Positions 23,201 to 34,682 of a DNA stretch of 64,000 bases are shown one piece after another (within the stretch, counting starts at the first letter, position 1; every line of letters begins with the position of its first letter). The DNA comes from Leptodontidium sp. MPI-SDFR-AT-0119 (taxonomy: Eukaryota; Ascomycota; Leotiomycetes; Helotiales; Leptodontidiaceae): assembly GCA_020726505.1 (NCBI GenBank), contig JAHLEZ010000015.1:1550001-1614000 (forward strand). Reading direction: 5' to 3'. The translations under genes were made by a program, and so were the position numbers. Under the pieces are notes generated by a model. That model was not told the origin of the DNA and did not search any database. It saw only the letters and a list, made by a program, of their open reading frames with translations.

Positions 23201-24648
23201 CAGACTAAAATGAGAGTATTTTGGTTGTTCGTAGAGGAGCGGGGGTGGTTGGCGGTGTGCGGTGTTGGGAGTGCGACGGGTTTGGAGGAAGTTGGTTGTT
23301 GATGGAGTCAAGATTGGAAGAGGGAGGAGGAGGTTGTTGAAGTGGAAGCGGGATCGAGAGTACCCTTTTCGCTAGCGTGTAATTTAGGTAGGTAGGGTAG
23401 GCTGGGACGAAGGGAGAGAGGCGAAGAGAAGGGTAGGGAATGGAAGGAAGGAAGCGATGCGATGCGCTGCGCTTCGCTGCCAAAACAATCTGGTTTGCGC
23501 CTGCAATTTTGGCCTGGCTCGACTGGATTGAATTGCAGGAAATTGCTTGAAAGTAAGTGCCGCGCAGTGAATGAGACAATTCTCCCGTCTGCTGTGATTT
23601 CCTAATGAGTCTGGTGAGGTGAGTCTGATCTGTGGGATCCGGGATCTGGACTCTCTTCGTCTTCTTCGGATCTGTTGAGAGGCAAGTAGCGAGACAGAGG
23701 CAGAGAGGCAGAGGCAAATGGTATTTATTTCAAATATGATTCTTTCACTTTGGAGAAAGCGCTTGATGGGCTTTCAAGTGGCAATGATAATGGATTGTTT
23801 ACAAAGGCTACCTAGGTGCCTGGAAATTGGATCAATGCTGCTACTAGGACATCTGTCTCTATTTGTATTCGCAAAGAGCCATGTCATGCCATTCATTGTC
23901 CAGTCCCATGTCTGTCTTCTGGTCATCCACATTACCATGATGTATGTCTTTGCAGGGCTGACGTCCCAAGCAGCAACGGAACGAGGTGGATCCTTGTATT
24001 CATGCTCTCTCACGATGCCAGGCTGGTCGCCTGATTGTAACACGATGAACGAAGGGCCTGTCCAAATCAAATCTCCTGCAACAATCTAATCCCAAGCAAG
24101 TCTTGCCGGTGATCTGATGGCGGCTACCCAATCGTCACAGTGTGAAACCTGCTGGATGACCCAGACTCTAGTCCAGGCTGAGTGTGGCAGTGCTGACTGA
24201 GCCCTCACTCACAGCTGGATGTTGTCAAGTGCGCCAGCAGAAGCTTCTTGTTGACTTCATGGGAAAATAGACGGCAGAGCCTCACCAAGATTGCCAGAAA
24301 CTCATGCATCTTGACCTCACGATGACGCTGGGGGGGCTGGCTGCTCCTCGGCCCTGCAACACACTTCAGCCAGAAAAGGGGGAGGAGGGGTCAATTGGTC
24401 ACATGACTATTTCATAAAGTAAACATCACGTGAGAGCGGAATTTCCTGCAGCTGAATTCCCGAAGTACGGCAACCTCGATCGACCTGATGGTGGCCTGTT
24501 TTCAAGCTGCAAGCAAGCTCGCTCGGCAGAGGTCAACTCACCTCCAACCACAACCCTCCATCATCCAAGATCAACCCCTCAGACCCGTGGTACAAATCAG
24601 AAGCTTTTCCCCTCCAACTCAATCACCTCCTCCCAACCTTCAACAATC
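23201..24648. other. Divergent intergenic region between 14-3-3 and the ATPase inhibitor
   Basis: About 1.4 kb serving as promoter for both flanking genes. A 123-codon plus frame at 23718 shows no domain and overlaps an equally long minus frame, so I do not call it. A perfect CACGTG lies at 24427. Confidence 0.5.
24427..24432. promoter_or_regulatory. CACGTG E-box upstream of the ATPase inhibitor gene
   Basis: A perfect palindromic CACGTG sits 217 bp before the ATG at 24649, in a short AT-rich setting. Class B bHLH factors bind this site. Whether the bHLH protein at 14.6 kb or another factor uses it cannot be decided here. Confidence 0.3.
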
Positions 24649-25089
24649 ATGTATCGACAAGCTCTTTCCAAAGCTGTTCGCCCAGCTCTTCGTTCATCCC
24701 TCCAATCCCGAGCTGCCTTCTCAACCACCACTCGAGCCATGGCCGGCGGCGACACTGGAGCTCCACGAAGCACAGGTGTTGCAGGAGGGTACGTAGTTTC
24801 TTAACAAGTCCAGCACTGTGGACATCTTGACTAACAGCTTCGCTTTCCATAGAGATGCATTCACCAAGCGCGAGAAAGCCAATGAGGACTACGCCATCCG
24901 CATGCGTGAGAAGGAGAAGCTCATGGAGCTCAAGAAGAAGTTGGCAGAGCAGCATGAGCACCTGAAGAAGCTCGAGGAGCACATGTAAGATCACACCATA
25001 TACCGGCACGCAAGCATTGGACTCTATGGCTGACAATGGACTGTTACAGTGACGAGATTTCGAAAGGTCAAGGTGGCGAGCAGAAGTAA
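24649..25089 (+). CDS. Mitochondrial F1F0-ATPase inhibitor (IATP/INH1 family)
   Basis: Small basic-helical protein that blocks reverse ATP hydrolysis by F1 when the matrix becomes acidic. Three exons: 24649-24788, 24853-24984 and 25050-25089, giving 103 residues. The start MYRQALSKAVRPALRSSLQ has no acids and many R/S, as expected for a mitochondrial targeting peptide; processing probably occurs near AAFSTTTRAMA. After intron 1 comes the inhibitory segment (DAFTKREKANEDYAIR), then a long charged coiled coil (KEKLMELKKKLAEQHEHLKKL). The reading frame ends EQK-stop at 25089. The same bases GTAAGT form a donor that could splice to 25165 and end EQN-stop at 25168, with equal protein length. It lies divergent to 14-3-3 and convergent to NSP1. 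Confidence 0.92.
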
Positions 25090-25168
25090 GTATAACTTCG
25101 TGTGATGTGGAGGATACCTTGGTCCGCTTGCATCGAGCAATGCTGAATGTCGCTGCCCGTACAGCTGA

Positions 25169-25474
25169 GCTACTGCGGCGATAATGGCATGGAATGGGAA
25201 CAGTTATGGCGGATTGTATACAAGTATTGGTGAATTTGGTGGCACATTGGGACAGAACAGAACAACCACTTTTTATGGCTTCGTTGTTTCTTCCTTCTCA
25301 GTCTACTTTACAAATTGCATACTCTCATCGTGCATGCCATGAATCTTAAATAACCATCCGGCTTTCGATAACTTCCACGCCGGACATATGCTCCCATTCC
25401 CAACCTTGATCATGTTCAAGATGCCCACATGAAGTGCCAACGCCAACCTGAAATGGAACCCCAACCATCAAAAT
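25169..25474. other. Short convergent intergenic region
   Basis: About 300 bp between the ATPase inhibitor and NSP1 3' ends. It presumably holds both 3' UTRs and polyadenylation signals. No open frame of interest. Confidence 0.5.
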
Positions 25475-27566
25475 CTACTTTCGACCCATAACAGAACGGT
25501 AGAAAGAGTCGGCAGCCTCGCTTTCCGGTCCGCCATATCCATTTGGACCAATGCTCTGTCCTGCCTTCTGGGACTCTGCGATCTTGTTCTGCAAAGCCGA
25601 TGCATTCTCGTCAATCCATTGCAACTGTGTCAAGTGGCTGTTTAAGACCCGGACAATGTGAGACAGCTGTGAGGTAATGTTAGCATCTGGCTAATTGAAG
25701 TTGATGTGGGTGAGCACTTACAGGATCATCAGCCTTGCTGGTCTTGCTCAAGGTGGTGGATGCGTCATTGATGGCGTCGATCATGCTCGAGAGATTCTTG
25801 CCCATATCATCAAGTCGATCAGTTAATTTCTCAGCAAGCTTGTAGGTTCGCTCTCTCTCCTGATCTGGACCCTGTAGAGACTCCCCTTGTCCAACTTGAC
25901 GTTGAAACATTTCATCAACTTCTCCTTCATACCGGTCCAGCCACGCAGCCAATTCGTCTTGTTGACTCTCGACGTTCGACAATTGACGCTCGATCTCCGT
26001 GCTCTGCTTCTCGGCCTCAAAAGTACTCAAGTACAGCTTCTGGATCTTATCTCCGTTCTCAACCATGAGTCTGTCCCAAGCCGCTACTTTTTCTGCTTGC
26101 TCCTGGAACTGTTTTTGGTAGCTCGACAAGTCAGAGGCCCATCGAGTAATGATTTCATCCATGGTTTTGTTCTTCAGACGGGTCAATTGAGGCGTAGGTC
26201 CGGCAGTTGATGATCCAAAGGCTTGAGCAGCACCTCCCTGCGAACTGGCTGCACCGGTTGCTGATCCTCCTCCTAAGCCAGCTCCCAGCCCTACACTTGA
26301 ACCCGCACCTAAGCCCGCACCCAGGCCACTCGATGCTGGAGCGGACGTTGCCGGAGCTGCAGTTGAAGCTGCAGGGGTAAAGAGACTCGGAGTAGTTGTG
26401 GCCGCTGTAGTACTTGGTGTGGGCGCTGCCGAAGAAGCAGCTGGAGCTGGATTGTCTTTCAGACCTGAGAACATACTTGAAGTTGTGGAGGGTGCAGCAG
26501 CTGCGGTACTGGCTGGGGTAGCACTGAACAGAGGAGATGCAGAAGCTGCCGCTGATGTAGTTGGCTTGAACCCACCAAACGAAGACGGGGCGGGTGAACT
26601 GCTGGCTGGCGGCTTATTGAACAGACTACTTGTTGTAGCTGGAGTAGTTGATGAAGTTTGGGTATTGGTAGCGCTGGCTGTTGGAGTACTGCTCTGAAAG
26701 CTAAAGGTTGGCTTAGAAGTAGATGAGCTGGTGGCGGGAGATGGCGCTGATCCTATGCCAGAGCTGGCAGGATTTGGCTTTTGGCCTCCAAACAAACCAC
26801 CACCACTACCTGCAGCTCCAGGGTTTGCGAAGAGAGAGCTGGTAGTCGCGGGAGTTGAAGACTCAGCAGGCTTCGATGCTCCAAAGGCTGGCTGACCAAG
26901 AGACCCAAAGAGAGGTTTAGAAGACTGGCCGTTGTCTGTAGGTGGAGGACCGGCAGGGGTGGTAGAATTTGCAAGGCTAAATGAGGGTTTAGCTGGTGTT
27001 GTTGTTCCCGATGAGGCAGTATTGAAGAGACTTGAGCCAGGAGGTTTGGTCGCATTACCACCGAACAGTCCGCCCACAGTAGGTGCCTTGTTCTCATTAT
27101 TCGCTGGGGTTGAAGCGTTGCTGTCCTTTGTTTGACCGAATTTGAAGCCGCCTGCTCCTCCAAAGGAAGGTGTTGCCGCGCCTGATGTACTAAATAGACC
27201 AGGAGTGGCAGAGCCTGATGATGCTGCTTGGTTGCCAAACATTCCACCAGGAGTAGCCCCCGTACTGCCTCCAAATAGATTTGGTGTTGTTGCTCCAGAA
27301 CCTGGGTTAGAAGCTGGCTTAACACCACCAAAGAGCGAAGGTTGAGAGCCAGCGGCAGCTCCTCCCCCAAATGGACTTGCTCCTCCACCTGCACCTGGAT
27401 TTCCAAAGAGACTGGAGCCGGTTGGCTTTGCTGTTGTGGTTTGCGCTGCGCTAAAGGGCGAGGAGGTGCTGGGTGTCGTAGATCCAAAGCCAGCAAAGGG
27501 ACTTTGACCAGTACTGGCCCCAGCAGCACCACCGAAGTTGAAGGGAGATTTACCGTTATTCGCCAT
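25475..27566 (-). CDS. Nucleoporin NSP1 (Nup62 family, central channel)
   Basis: FG nucleoporin of the central transport channel, expected in a complex with the Nup57 and Nup49 counterparts and also at the cytoplasmic Nup82 site. Two exons: 27566-25722 and 25666-25475, with a 55-nt intron, giving 678 residues. Residues 1 to about 445 are low in charge, rich in S, T, A, G and P, and carry many SLFG, GLFG, PSFG and PFGG repeats. This is the transport-receptor-binding barrier region. From residue 460 (QLTRLKNKTMDEIITRWASD) to the end lies the helical Nsp1 C-terminal coiled-coil domain. The exon joined by the intron gives DDPLSHIVRVLNSHL and ends SFYRSVMGRK. Start MANNGKSPFNFGG was chosen as the usual family start. 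The frame is also open upstream to an ATG at 27890, which I take as leader. It shares a 549-bp promoter with the divergent Laa2-like gene. Confidence 0.95.
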
Positions 27567-28115
27567 GATTGTCTGTCGTGGAGAGCTCGTGGCTGTCTGG
27601 GGTGCGGTATCGAGGACGACGTGAGCAGTTGGATCTGGGGTAGCTCTTATTAGCTTTGAGGCTGCGGTAGGGGGGGTTTGGGATCCCCAAGATGAACCAA
27701 CCTGCTGAATCAAGGTGCAGCTTCTGCGACCGTTGGTTGTATTGAGGAAACGAGACGCATTCGCAGAGTTGCGATTGAAGAAGAGCGCTTGTACAATAAG
27801 TCGAGTCGACGAGCGAAGCGCGTTGGAAGTTCCAAAAATCTTAGCGCGATCAGGCTGGAGCTGAGGCTGGGGTTCGCCTGCCTTGGGCATGGGCACGCAT
27901 GGGCCAGGCTTGGCAGAGAGACAGAACAGGACAGCTCTAGAACGTGCACAGGTTGAAATCGAAGGGGGCTTGGGCCTTCATCACTGACTATCCTCAAGAG
28001 GTTGGAAGACACTGACTGGCTCAACTCTCGTCCCCTGGGATAAGTTATTACGAAGAACTTCTCGTCCTCCAGACGCTTCATCTTCTAGTCACTTCGAATT
28101 CCTATCGATCCAAAC
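27567..28115. promoter_or_regulatory. Bidirectional promoter of NSP1 and the Laa2-like gene
   Basis: 549 bp separate the two start codons, which face away from each other. The NSP1-proximal 324 bp are open in the NSP1 frame. The sequence reads like leader with possible splice signals rather than conserved protein. No TATA box is evident. Confidence 0.4.
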
Positions 28116-29929
28116 ATGGCAGACGATCATGAAGAGCACCTGGAGCCGCCGGCCAGAACAAGCATCGATGACCGAGGAGCACACGACCTAGGTAAGGAAG
28201 GATTCACGTCTACATTTCAAGATTCATACTGACAATTTATAGAATCGTCAGACTCCGAGGATCACTTCTCCGATGCTCAGTCTGATCTCAAGCCAGCATC
28301 TACCGACGACTCACCTCCTGTGCCTGCTGTAAATATCCCGCATACTCGAGTCGAAAAGATTGACGACGAGGCTAGCTATGGAGAAGAACCTGGGACTGAG
28401 GCCTACCGCTTGCGAGAGCAGGACGCTGCACCGGATGAGATAGAGATTGTTCCTGAGCATAGAACTCCAGGTGTCAGTACGCCTATCAGCAAGCCTTCTA
28501 CACCTCCCGGCGGGCAGCCCATCCCGTTGATGATAGTTGAGAAGGTCGACCCCTCAACTCCAAGCCACGGAGAGGTCCCAGGCACTTTAGCACACGAGTT
28601 GCGTGCCGCGGACTCCGTGCCGGATCTTGTTGTGAGATCTGGGGAACGCAGCCGCTCTTCAAGCACCAGATCCCGGGCGGGCAGCACTCCAGGCGATCTT
28701 CCAATTCCAATCACGAAGGTAGAGAAGATTGATTCCAGCCCTCGACATGGAGAAGTTCCCGGAACCAAGGCCTACGAGCTGAGGAGAGGGGATGCAGAGC
28801 CTGATATAGTGGAAGAAGTAGGCGAGGCACCAGGTAAGGGCATTTCAATATCTTGCACTTCAGAGCGATTGACCGGATCAGGGTCGCCAACTTCTCCCGG
28901 TGCTAGGTCCCCGATCATAAACCACGCGAGGCGGAAGTCTTCTGCGGCTGGAAGGAAGGGGACGACACCTGTCGCTACAGACGAATATAACGAAGATGAG
29001 GATGGGTCGGATGGTGGATTTGGAGACGATTTCGATGATTTTGAAGAAGGGGAGGATGCAGAGTTCGGTGATTTTGATGACGGTTTCCAGGAGGCGGCGC
29101 CAGCTCCCCCTCCACCACAGTCTATACCAGTAACACCTTCATTTGTAAGTAGCAAATTATACTGCATTTACACAAGCCGCTGTGTTTTCAAAGTGAGTAA
29201 CTGCTGACCCATTCCCAGCCCGTCCTTAATTTTGCCGAACTCGACTCCCCAGAAGACATACAAGCCGCAACGGAAACATACATGAACGCTCTCTTCCCGC
29301 CAGATTCGATCGACACATCCGTCTTACCACCAATCTCGGCCGAGAATTCCATATTCTTGACACCTAGAAGCGCCTCCCTCTGGTCACAACTAGTAGCTCC
29401 TCCACCACTGCAACCTCCCAACTGGATCCGGTCTCGAATCAGGAGACTATTCCTCGTCTCACTCGGCGTACCCGTCGATCTCGACGAGATCCTCCCGGCT
29501 TCCAAACAAAAGAAGCTCATTCTCCCGTCCATGAACCTCAACCCGGCTTCTGGCTCACCAAGAAACTCCACCGATTCCCGCTCTATATCGCGGCTCAAGC
29601 AGGGCGAAGGAAATGCATCTTCTACGTCTGTTGACTCACAAGGCAAGCCATCAAGGTCAGACTCGAGGAGGAGAAAGGGCCTACCACCTGCTCCCCAACT
29701 CGACCTCATATCAGCACGACAGCTGTGCAGTTTCACCGACGAGGCGTTAGAGGGTCTCACAGTTGACGAGCTGAAAGCCCATGTCAAGAAGCTGGAGGCG
29801 ATGCAGGGTATAGCGAAGGAGGTGTTGGAGTACTGGACTAAACGGACGGATGAGAAACTGGGTGATAGAGAGGCCTTCGAGGGTGTAATTGAGAATCTGG
29901 TCAAGCATGCTAGGAAGGTACGGAAGTAA
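28116..29929 (+). CDS. DUF5102/Laa2-like AP-1 accessory protein with three internal repeats
   Basis: Three exons: 28116-28191, 28243-29144 and 29219-29929, with introns of 51 and 74 nt, giving 562 residues. Residues about 57-97, 119-160 and 180-220 are three copies of a repeat of the form IPxxxVEKIDxxxxHGEVPGTxAYELRxxDAxPDIV. Around residue 300 is an acidic patch with DDFDDF and FGDFDDGF. FGxF peptides of this kind bind the ear domain of AP-1 gamma adaptin in aftiphilin and yeast Laa2. The third exon is the conserved C-terminal domain (NFAELDSPEDIQAATETYM; WIRSRIRRLFLVSLGVPVDL), ending in a predicted helix near the C-terminus. By family it should help recruit AP-1 and clathrin at trans-Golgi or endosomal membranes. 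The domain name is from memory. The repeats are the unusual part. A 30-nt in-frame GTAAGG...CAG stretch near 28834-28863 is too short to be a confident intron. Confidence 0.68.
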
Positions 29930-32902
29930 TATGGGTCTATGTGGTGGTGTAGGAGTAGGCGCTAGAAATACCCAATCAGATCTATCCGTTCAGGAAGTCA
30001 GCTATGAATCTTGCAAGTGCTGTCCTCGTCCTCATTAATCTGATTATTGTCAGACACCCGCAGTCATGCATCGAGGGACTTTAAGAGTGCCGTGCGAGAT
30101 ATCAGGTATGGGGAACAAGGTAAACAAATAGCATTTTGCCAACTTGTAGATTCACCTCATGCAATGGCAAATATTGGAAACTCATATTTTCATCGGAAAT
30201 TTGTTATGTACTTCAACCTTATGTTGACTTTGTAGGAATGTTAAGGCAGGACATCTACATTCTGATCAGCTGATTGGCGACCCCGTTAAGTGTGCTTCCC
30301 TCATTCATGATGGACTCCTAGCCATTAGCTGAGCGGAATGAATGAAAGCTTACCCATCTGTGAAAATAGCTCCATGAAGAAAACGAGAGCGGTATACCCT
30401 ATCTAAAGACCATCCATCTTTCTAGTACTCACTTAGGCGACAGAGTACAACGATGACGACGGAACGTCATCTCTCTAACTGATGCCTCACACAGTAAAAT
30501 CCGTGAATGATGTGATAGCCCAATTGTATATTGTACTAGATATGTTGGTTCTGGCTAACTCCTTTACGTATCACTGCATGAACATTGGTTCCTAAAACCC
30601 TTGGAATGGGAGTCAAGGAGAGCTGCCGATGGACCAAGGAATTTGAAGAGATCAGCTGTGCATCATGATCACATCAGATTAGAAAGGCCTGGTGGTGTGT
30701 GGGATTCTTGCGTGGCCATTTAAACCCTCAATGGACACAAGGTCTGCAGGGTATCCTTCCCCGTGAAGTGACTTCACATTGTAACGATGTTTGACCGGCG
30801 AATATACACTTACCTGGAAATGTATTCGACCTTACAAAGTTAGGTTCCCAAGTCACACATGAGTCAGATTCAATGACTCGGAGTCGAGGAAGTAACTTCA
30901 ATGACTTTTATTTGAAATCCATGCAAAGAACAACGCGTTATGAGCCTTAAGGGCAAGTGCTTGAGCAATAATCCACTCCCACAATAGAGTACCAACCCGA
31001 AGGAAAGTATCAAGCATAGAGAGGCCTCAAAACAAGTCAACATCGACCGAAGAACGACGAGAATGCAAGAGGAGGAAAACAGACAAGCGCTGCAATGAAT
31101 CTCACTCGGTAGTAGAGCCACCAGCCGAAGCCAGCAAGCACACCATGAGAAGCAGAAACAGGCAATGTAATGTGTAACAAAGGAAAACTTGCAGTGCCAC
31201 CCTAAGGTCAGAAGCTGTGTCGAGATACAGCTGTTCTGTGAGGTGCAGAAAATATGCGACATCAAGCGTAATGATTGAGAAGGGGGGAGAAGTCCAAAAA
31301 GTGGTTGCCCAAGCAGCAAGCACTGTGTAATGCGTCCAGTTGGATGAAGTCCACCACCAACGATCAAATCCGTCCCCAATAACAACGCACCGATTCCGCT
31401 GTAAGCAAGCAACTATCGTAACCATCGTCCCTCGTCCATCGTAAAGCGGAACCACCGAAGAATGCAACGCGCCGTTTTGATGAAGAGTCGAGCCGAAAAC
31501 CGAACCAATGAAATGACCAAGGAAAACAAATGCTCCATGCTTCATGAATACAACCACCGCAGCAAAGTAGGAAAACCGTCGAGCGCATGTGAAAAAGAAA
31601 AGCCGAGTCGCAATGCATGTGTAACGCCGGGTGTCCATCCTCCTTGTCTTCCGCAAATGGGTATCCGCAGTGAAGAAAAACCGCTAGACTATGCCAGGAT
31701 CGATGCATCAAGTACGCGCGTAGACTGAAGATTTGGAAGAGATTCGGGAGAGATCGAAACGCCATGAGTGCAGAGCTGAGAAGAAACCGTTGAGTGAAAC
31801 CAGGAGAAGAATTGTAAACCATATTTAGTAGCCGCCAGGAAGTTGCCAATCGAAGTCGGAGGTTCTCGCGTCAAGGGTGCAAGAGACGGATAACTTCACC
31901 TGCTTCCCAAGTTCAAAGTAGGTAGGTGAGCGATTGAGAGGCATGTCGTTTGTGACTTTCTTGAATTCATGAACCAGGGGAGGCGTGGGTCTGTGAAGAC
32001 ATTGATGTTAGCGCAACACTCTCCAGATTGAGGGGGAAAGGAATCGGTGCTCTGGTTGAGATGGATGATGAATTCTGGGCGCCGAGGGGAATCTGCGATG
32101 GCCATTTGATGTCCGAGAACAAATGGTCTGTCTGAACTACTGCTGCTTTCTGGGATAGTAGAGAAGAAAACTGTGGAACAACAATGGTCCTTGACCAAGG
32201 AGGCAATTCTTGGTAGCGCCTGGAGACGAAATATGAAGCTAGAAATGGAAGTCCGATCCGGAACTGCGTCAATACCAGGGGTGAGATCGCATGGATAACT
32301 CTTTCTGACTGAAGATTGAGTGTCTTTGGTGAGGGGACCGGGGAATGGGGGCATGTGAGGAAGAGGGGGGCTCAAGCACTGGGTAAGACTGAAAATGATA
32401 GACACTAAGTTGTAATACTGAGAATACATGGCTTGGAGAGCTTGCACAGACAGCAAGACACCCTATGTGTGTAAGAGAAAGAAAGAGAGTCTAAACTTTT
32501 GAGGCTTTTGAAAACAACGAGGAAAGGAAACGTGATTGAGGCTTGAGAAGCCAGTGATGCTCGCCATAACCCTCCGCAACAGACAGACAACCTTAGCCAA
32601 CAACCTGAAGCCAAAGGAAAGAAACAAGCTCAGAGCGTACATGTGTAGGAGGAAAAAGCAGTGCATGTCAGACCCTTCGTGGACACGTGAAAAAGAGACA
32701 TCTAATGCACTTTTTGTACATGGCATCATGGAATGCAGATCCCCACCCATCCGATACTTTTCAAGTAACGCTAAGAGGAGAAACAGCCATCCAGGCAAGG
32801 TTAGAAAAGAAGTAAAGCTGAAGCCACTAACGTGAAGATCAAAAGTTGACTGTGCAAGACGCCATGCGCTATACTCCGTTCCGGGACATGGAAATGTGAC
32901 GC
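29930..32902. other. Convergent intergenic region, about 3 kb
   Basis: Lies between the 3' ends of the Laa2-like and RRM genes. Minus-strand frames at 30870-31849 overlap each other in different frames, lack domains and start with non-ATG codons. A minus frame at 31896-32456 is likewise unsupported. Part of the right half is probably 3' UTR of the RRM gene. Nothing else is seen. Confidence 0.45.
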
Positions 32903-34682
32903 TTACTGCGAGGGGGTTAGAATGGATAATATATGCACGAGATTCCTTGCTCACCTGCAGAGGTTGAAATTGGCCGTATGGGTGTGCGGGAGGCATTCCC
33001 ATGGAGTTGTACTGTGGTGGGGGTGGAGCAGGTCTGTATGGAGTACCAGCGGGTCCGGAGTTGTTCTGGGAACGGCCCCAAGACAGACGGACACGGGAAT
33101 TTCCAATTGGATAGCCCTGCATCTGATTGATAGCCATCTCAGCTGCGTGGCGCTGGACAAACTGAACGAAACCGCAGCCCTTTCCGGGTGGAATCTTGAC
33201 ATAAGTGATCTCGCCAAAGCCTTGGAAGAAAGAGCGGAGCTCATCCTCGGTGACATAACCAGAGAGACCACCGACGAAGACAGTGGTATTGTTTGGGTCT
33301 GTGAACTGGTTCATAGGCTGTGGAGCACCATAGCCGCCGCCACCATATCCCATTGGGGGAGGGGCACCCATGCTGTACATACCCGGAGCAGCAGGCATAC
33401 CCGGGACCATAGCAGGTCCACCTTGCATAGGCATACCGCCGGCTGGACCACCGCCACCTGACTTGTTCTTTGGTGTAGCAGTGGAGATACGCATGGGACG
33501 GTTTCCGCAGTAGACACCTTGCATCTCGCTCAAGGCACGTTGTTGATCTTGTTCATCAGCGAAGCGGACAAAGCCGTATCCGCGGGACATGCCAGAGATC
33601 GGGTCAGTCATGATCTTGGCAGACTTGCATGATGGGAATCGAGCCTGGAAGAGGGAAACGAGAACGTATTCATTGACTTCAGGTCCGAGATCACCGACGA
33701 AAATGGAGAATTCAGGGCCACGGTCGTCACTAGTTCTGAAGTCAGCCTGGTGTTTCAAGCATGCGGTGGGGATATGAGATGAGGATTATGAACCGGGATT
33801 CTGACCGTCTATCAGCAAGTCCACCGCCAGAAGCCCAGTTGAGCTTGAATGGACGGGAGGTGTTGGGGATCATGGAACCGTTGAGGGAGAGAGCCTTGGC
33901 AGCGGCAGCGGGGTTCGCAAAGTCGATGAAACAGTAGCCGGCGTTACTGTTGAGTCGCATTAGTGAAATCGATCGAGAAAGAGCGAAAAGTAATAGTGTA
34001 ATCTTACCCGGAGAACTTATCTCTGATCATCTTGACGTTGACAGACTCCCCCATACCAAACCAGACCGATCGGATGAAGTTCTCGTCGATCCATGGCTCC
34101 AGCTCGCCCATCCTGAAAAGTTGTTAGTCAAGGGGTGCATGATATATGCCGTATGTGAAGAATTGAAGGTAGAATATGGCAGCAAGGAGACATTGTCAGA
34201 GAGAATAAGAGAGGAAATGTGTAGAGAAAGATGTGACGGACTGTCGGAAGTGGGGTTAATAGCGTGTGAAGGTAGGGTGCAAATTGTCACTGAGTAGATG
34301 TGACTGGGTGTAAGTGCTGCAAAGATATTGACATCTTCGTCGCGTCCAGGACAACTTTAGATTCCGTGAAGGGAGAAAATGATGCTTATGGTAATGATAG
34401 AGAGATGGCACTCGTAAGGGGATTGTATAGTAGAGAGAGAAGTTGGTGTATCTTCACTTACCAGAGTGTAGTCTTAGCATCACCACTGACGCTTCCACCC
34501 TCCTGGCCACCTTGTTGCTGGAACGGGGCAGGAGATCCTCCTTCTTGTCCTCCCTGTTGCTGTCCAGCTTGCTGGGGCTGCATGCCTTGGGGTGGAGGTG
34601 GGCCTTGCTGTTGTTGCATGCCGTTTCCAGCATTCTCTTGCGAGAATTGATTCTGTTGATTGGGGTCGTATTGGAACGCCAT
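32903..34682 (-). CDS. RNA-binding protein with three RRMs (Csx1/Nam8/TIA-1 type)
   Basis: Cytoplasmic/nuclear RNA-binding protein; relatives stabilise stress mRNAs (Csx1) or act with U1 snRNP (Nam8). Five exons: 34682-34462, 34112-34008, 33946-33806, 33729-32955 and a final 32905-32903 that supplies only the stop. The product is 414 residues. The N-terminus is Q/G-rich. RRM1 (about 68-150) starts TTLWMGELEPWIDE, the form typical of Csx1/Nam8, and is split by a 349-nt and a 61-nt intron. RRM2 starts FSIFVGDLGPEVNEY with RGYGFVRF, and RRM3 has TTVFVGGLSGYV and GCGFVQF. A G/M/P-rich linker separates RRM2 and RRM3. The last intron (32954-32906, GTGAGC, CTAAC, GCAG) places TAA directly after QPLQ. 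Without splicing the frame would add over a hundred residues of non-RRM sequence. The long first intron may carry regulatory signals. Confidence 0.9.

Noticed and set aside
23718..24089. 123-codon plus frame between 14-3-3 and the ATPase inhibitor
   Set aside because: Hydrophobic chance frame overlapped by a minus frame of similar length; no domain or introns.
26398..27653. Ala/Gly/Val-rich plus-strand frames
   Set aside because: Antisense shadows of the NSP1 FG repeats.
30870..31849. Cys/Phe-rich overlapping minus frames of 160-184 codons
   Set aside because: Three frames overlap in the same DNA, no domain, starts mostly non-ATG; likely 3' UTR or spacer.
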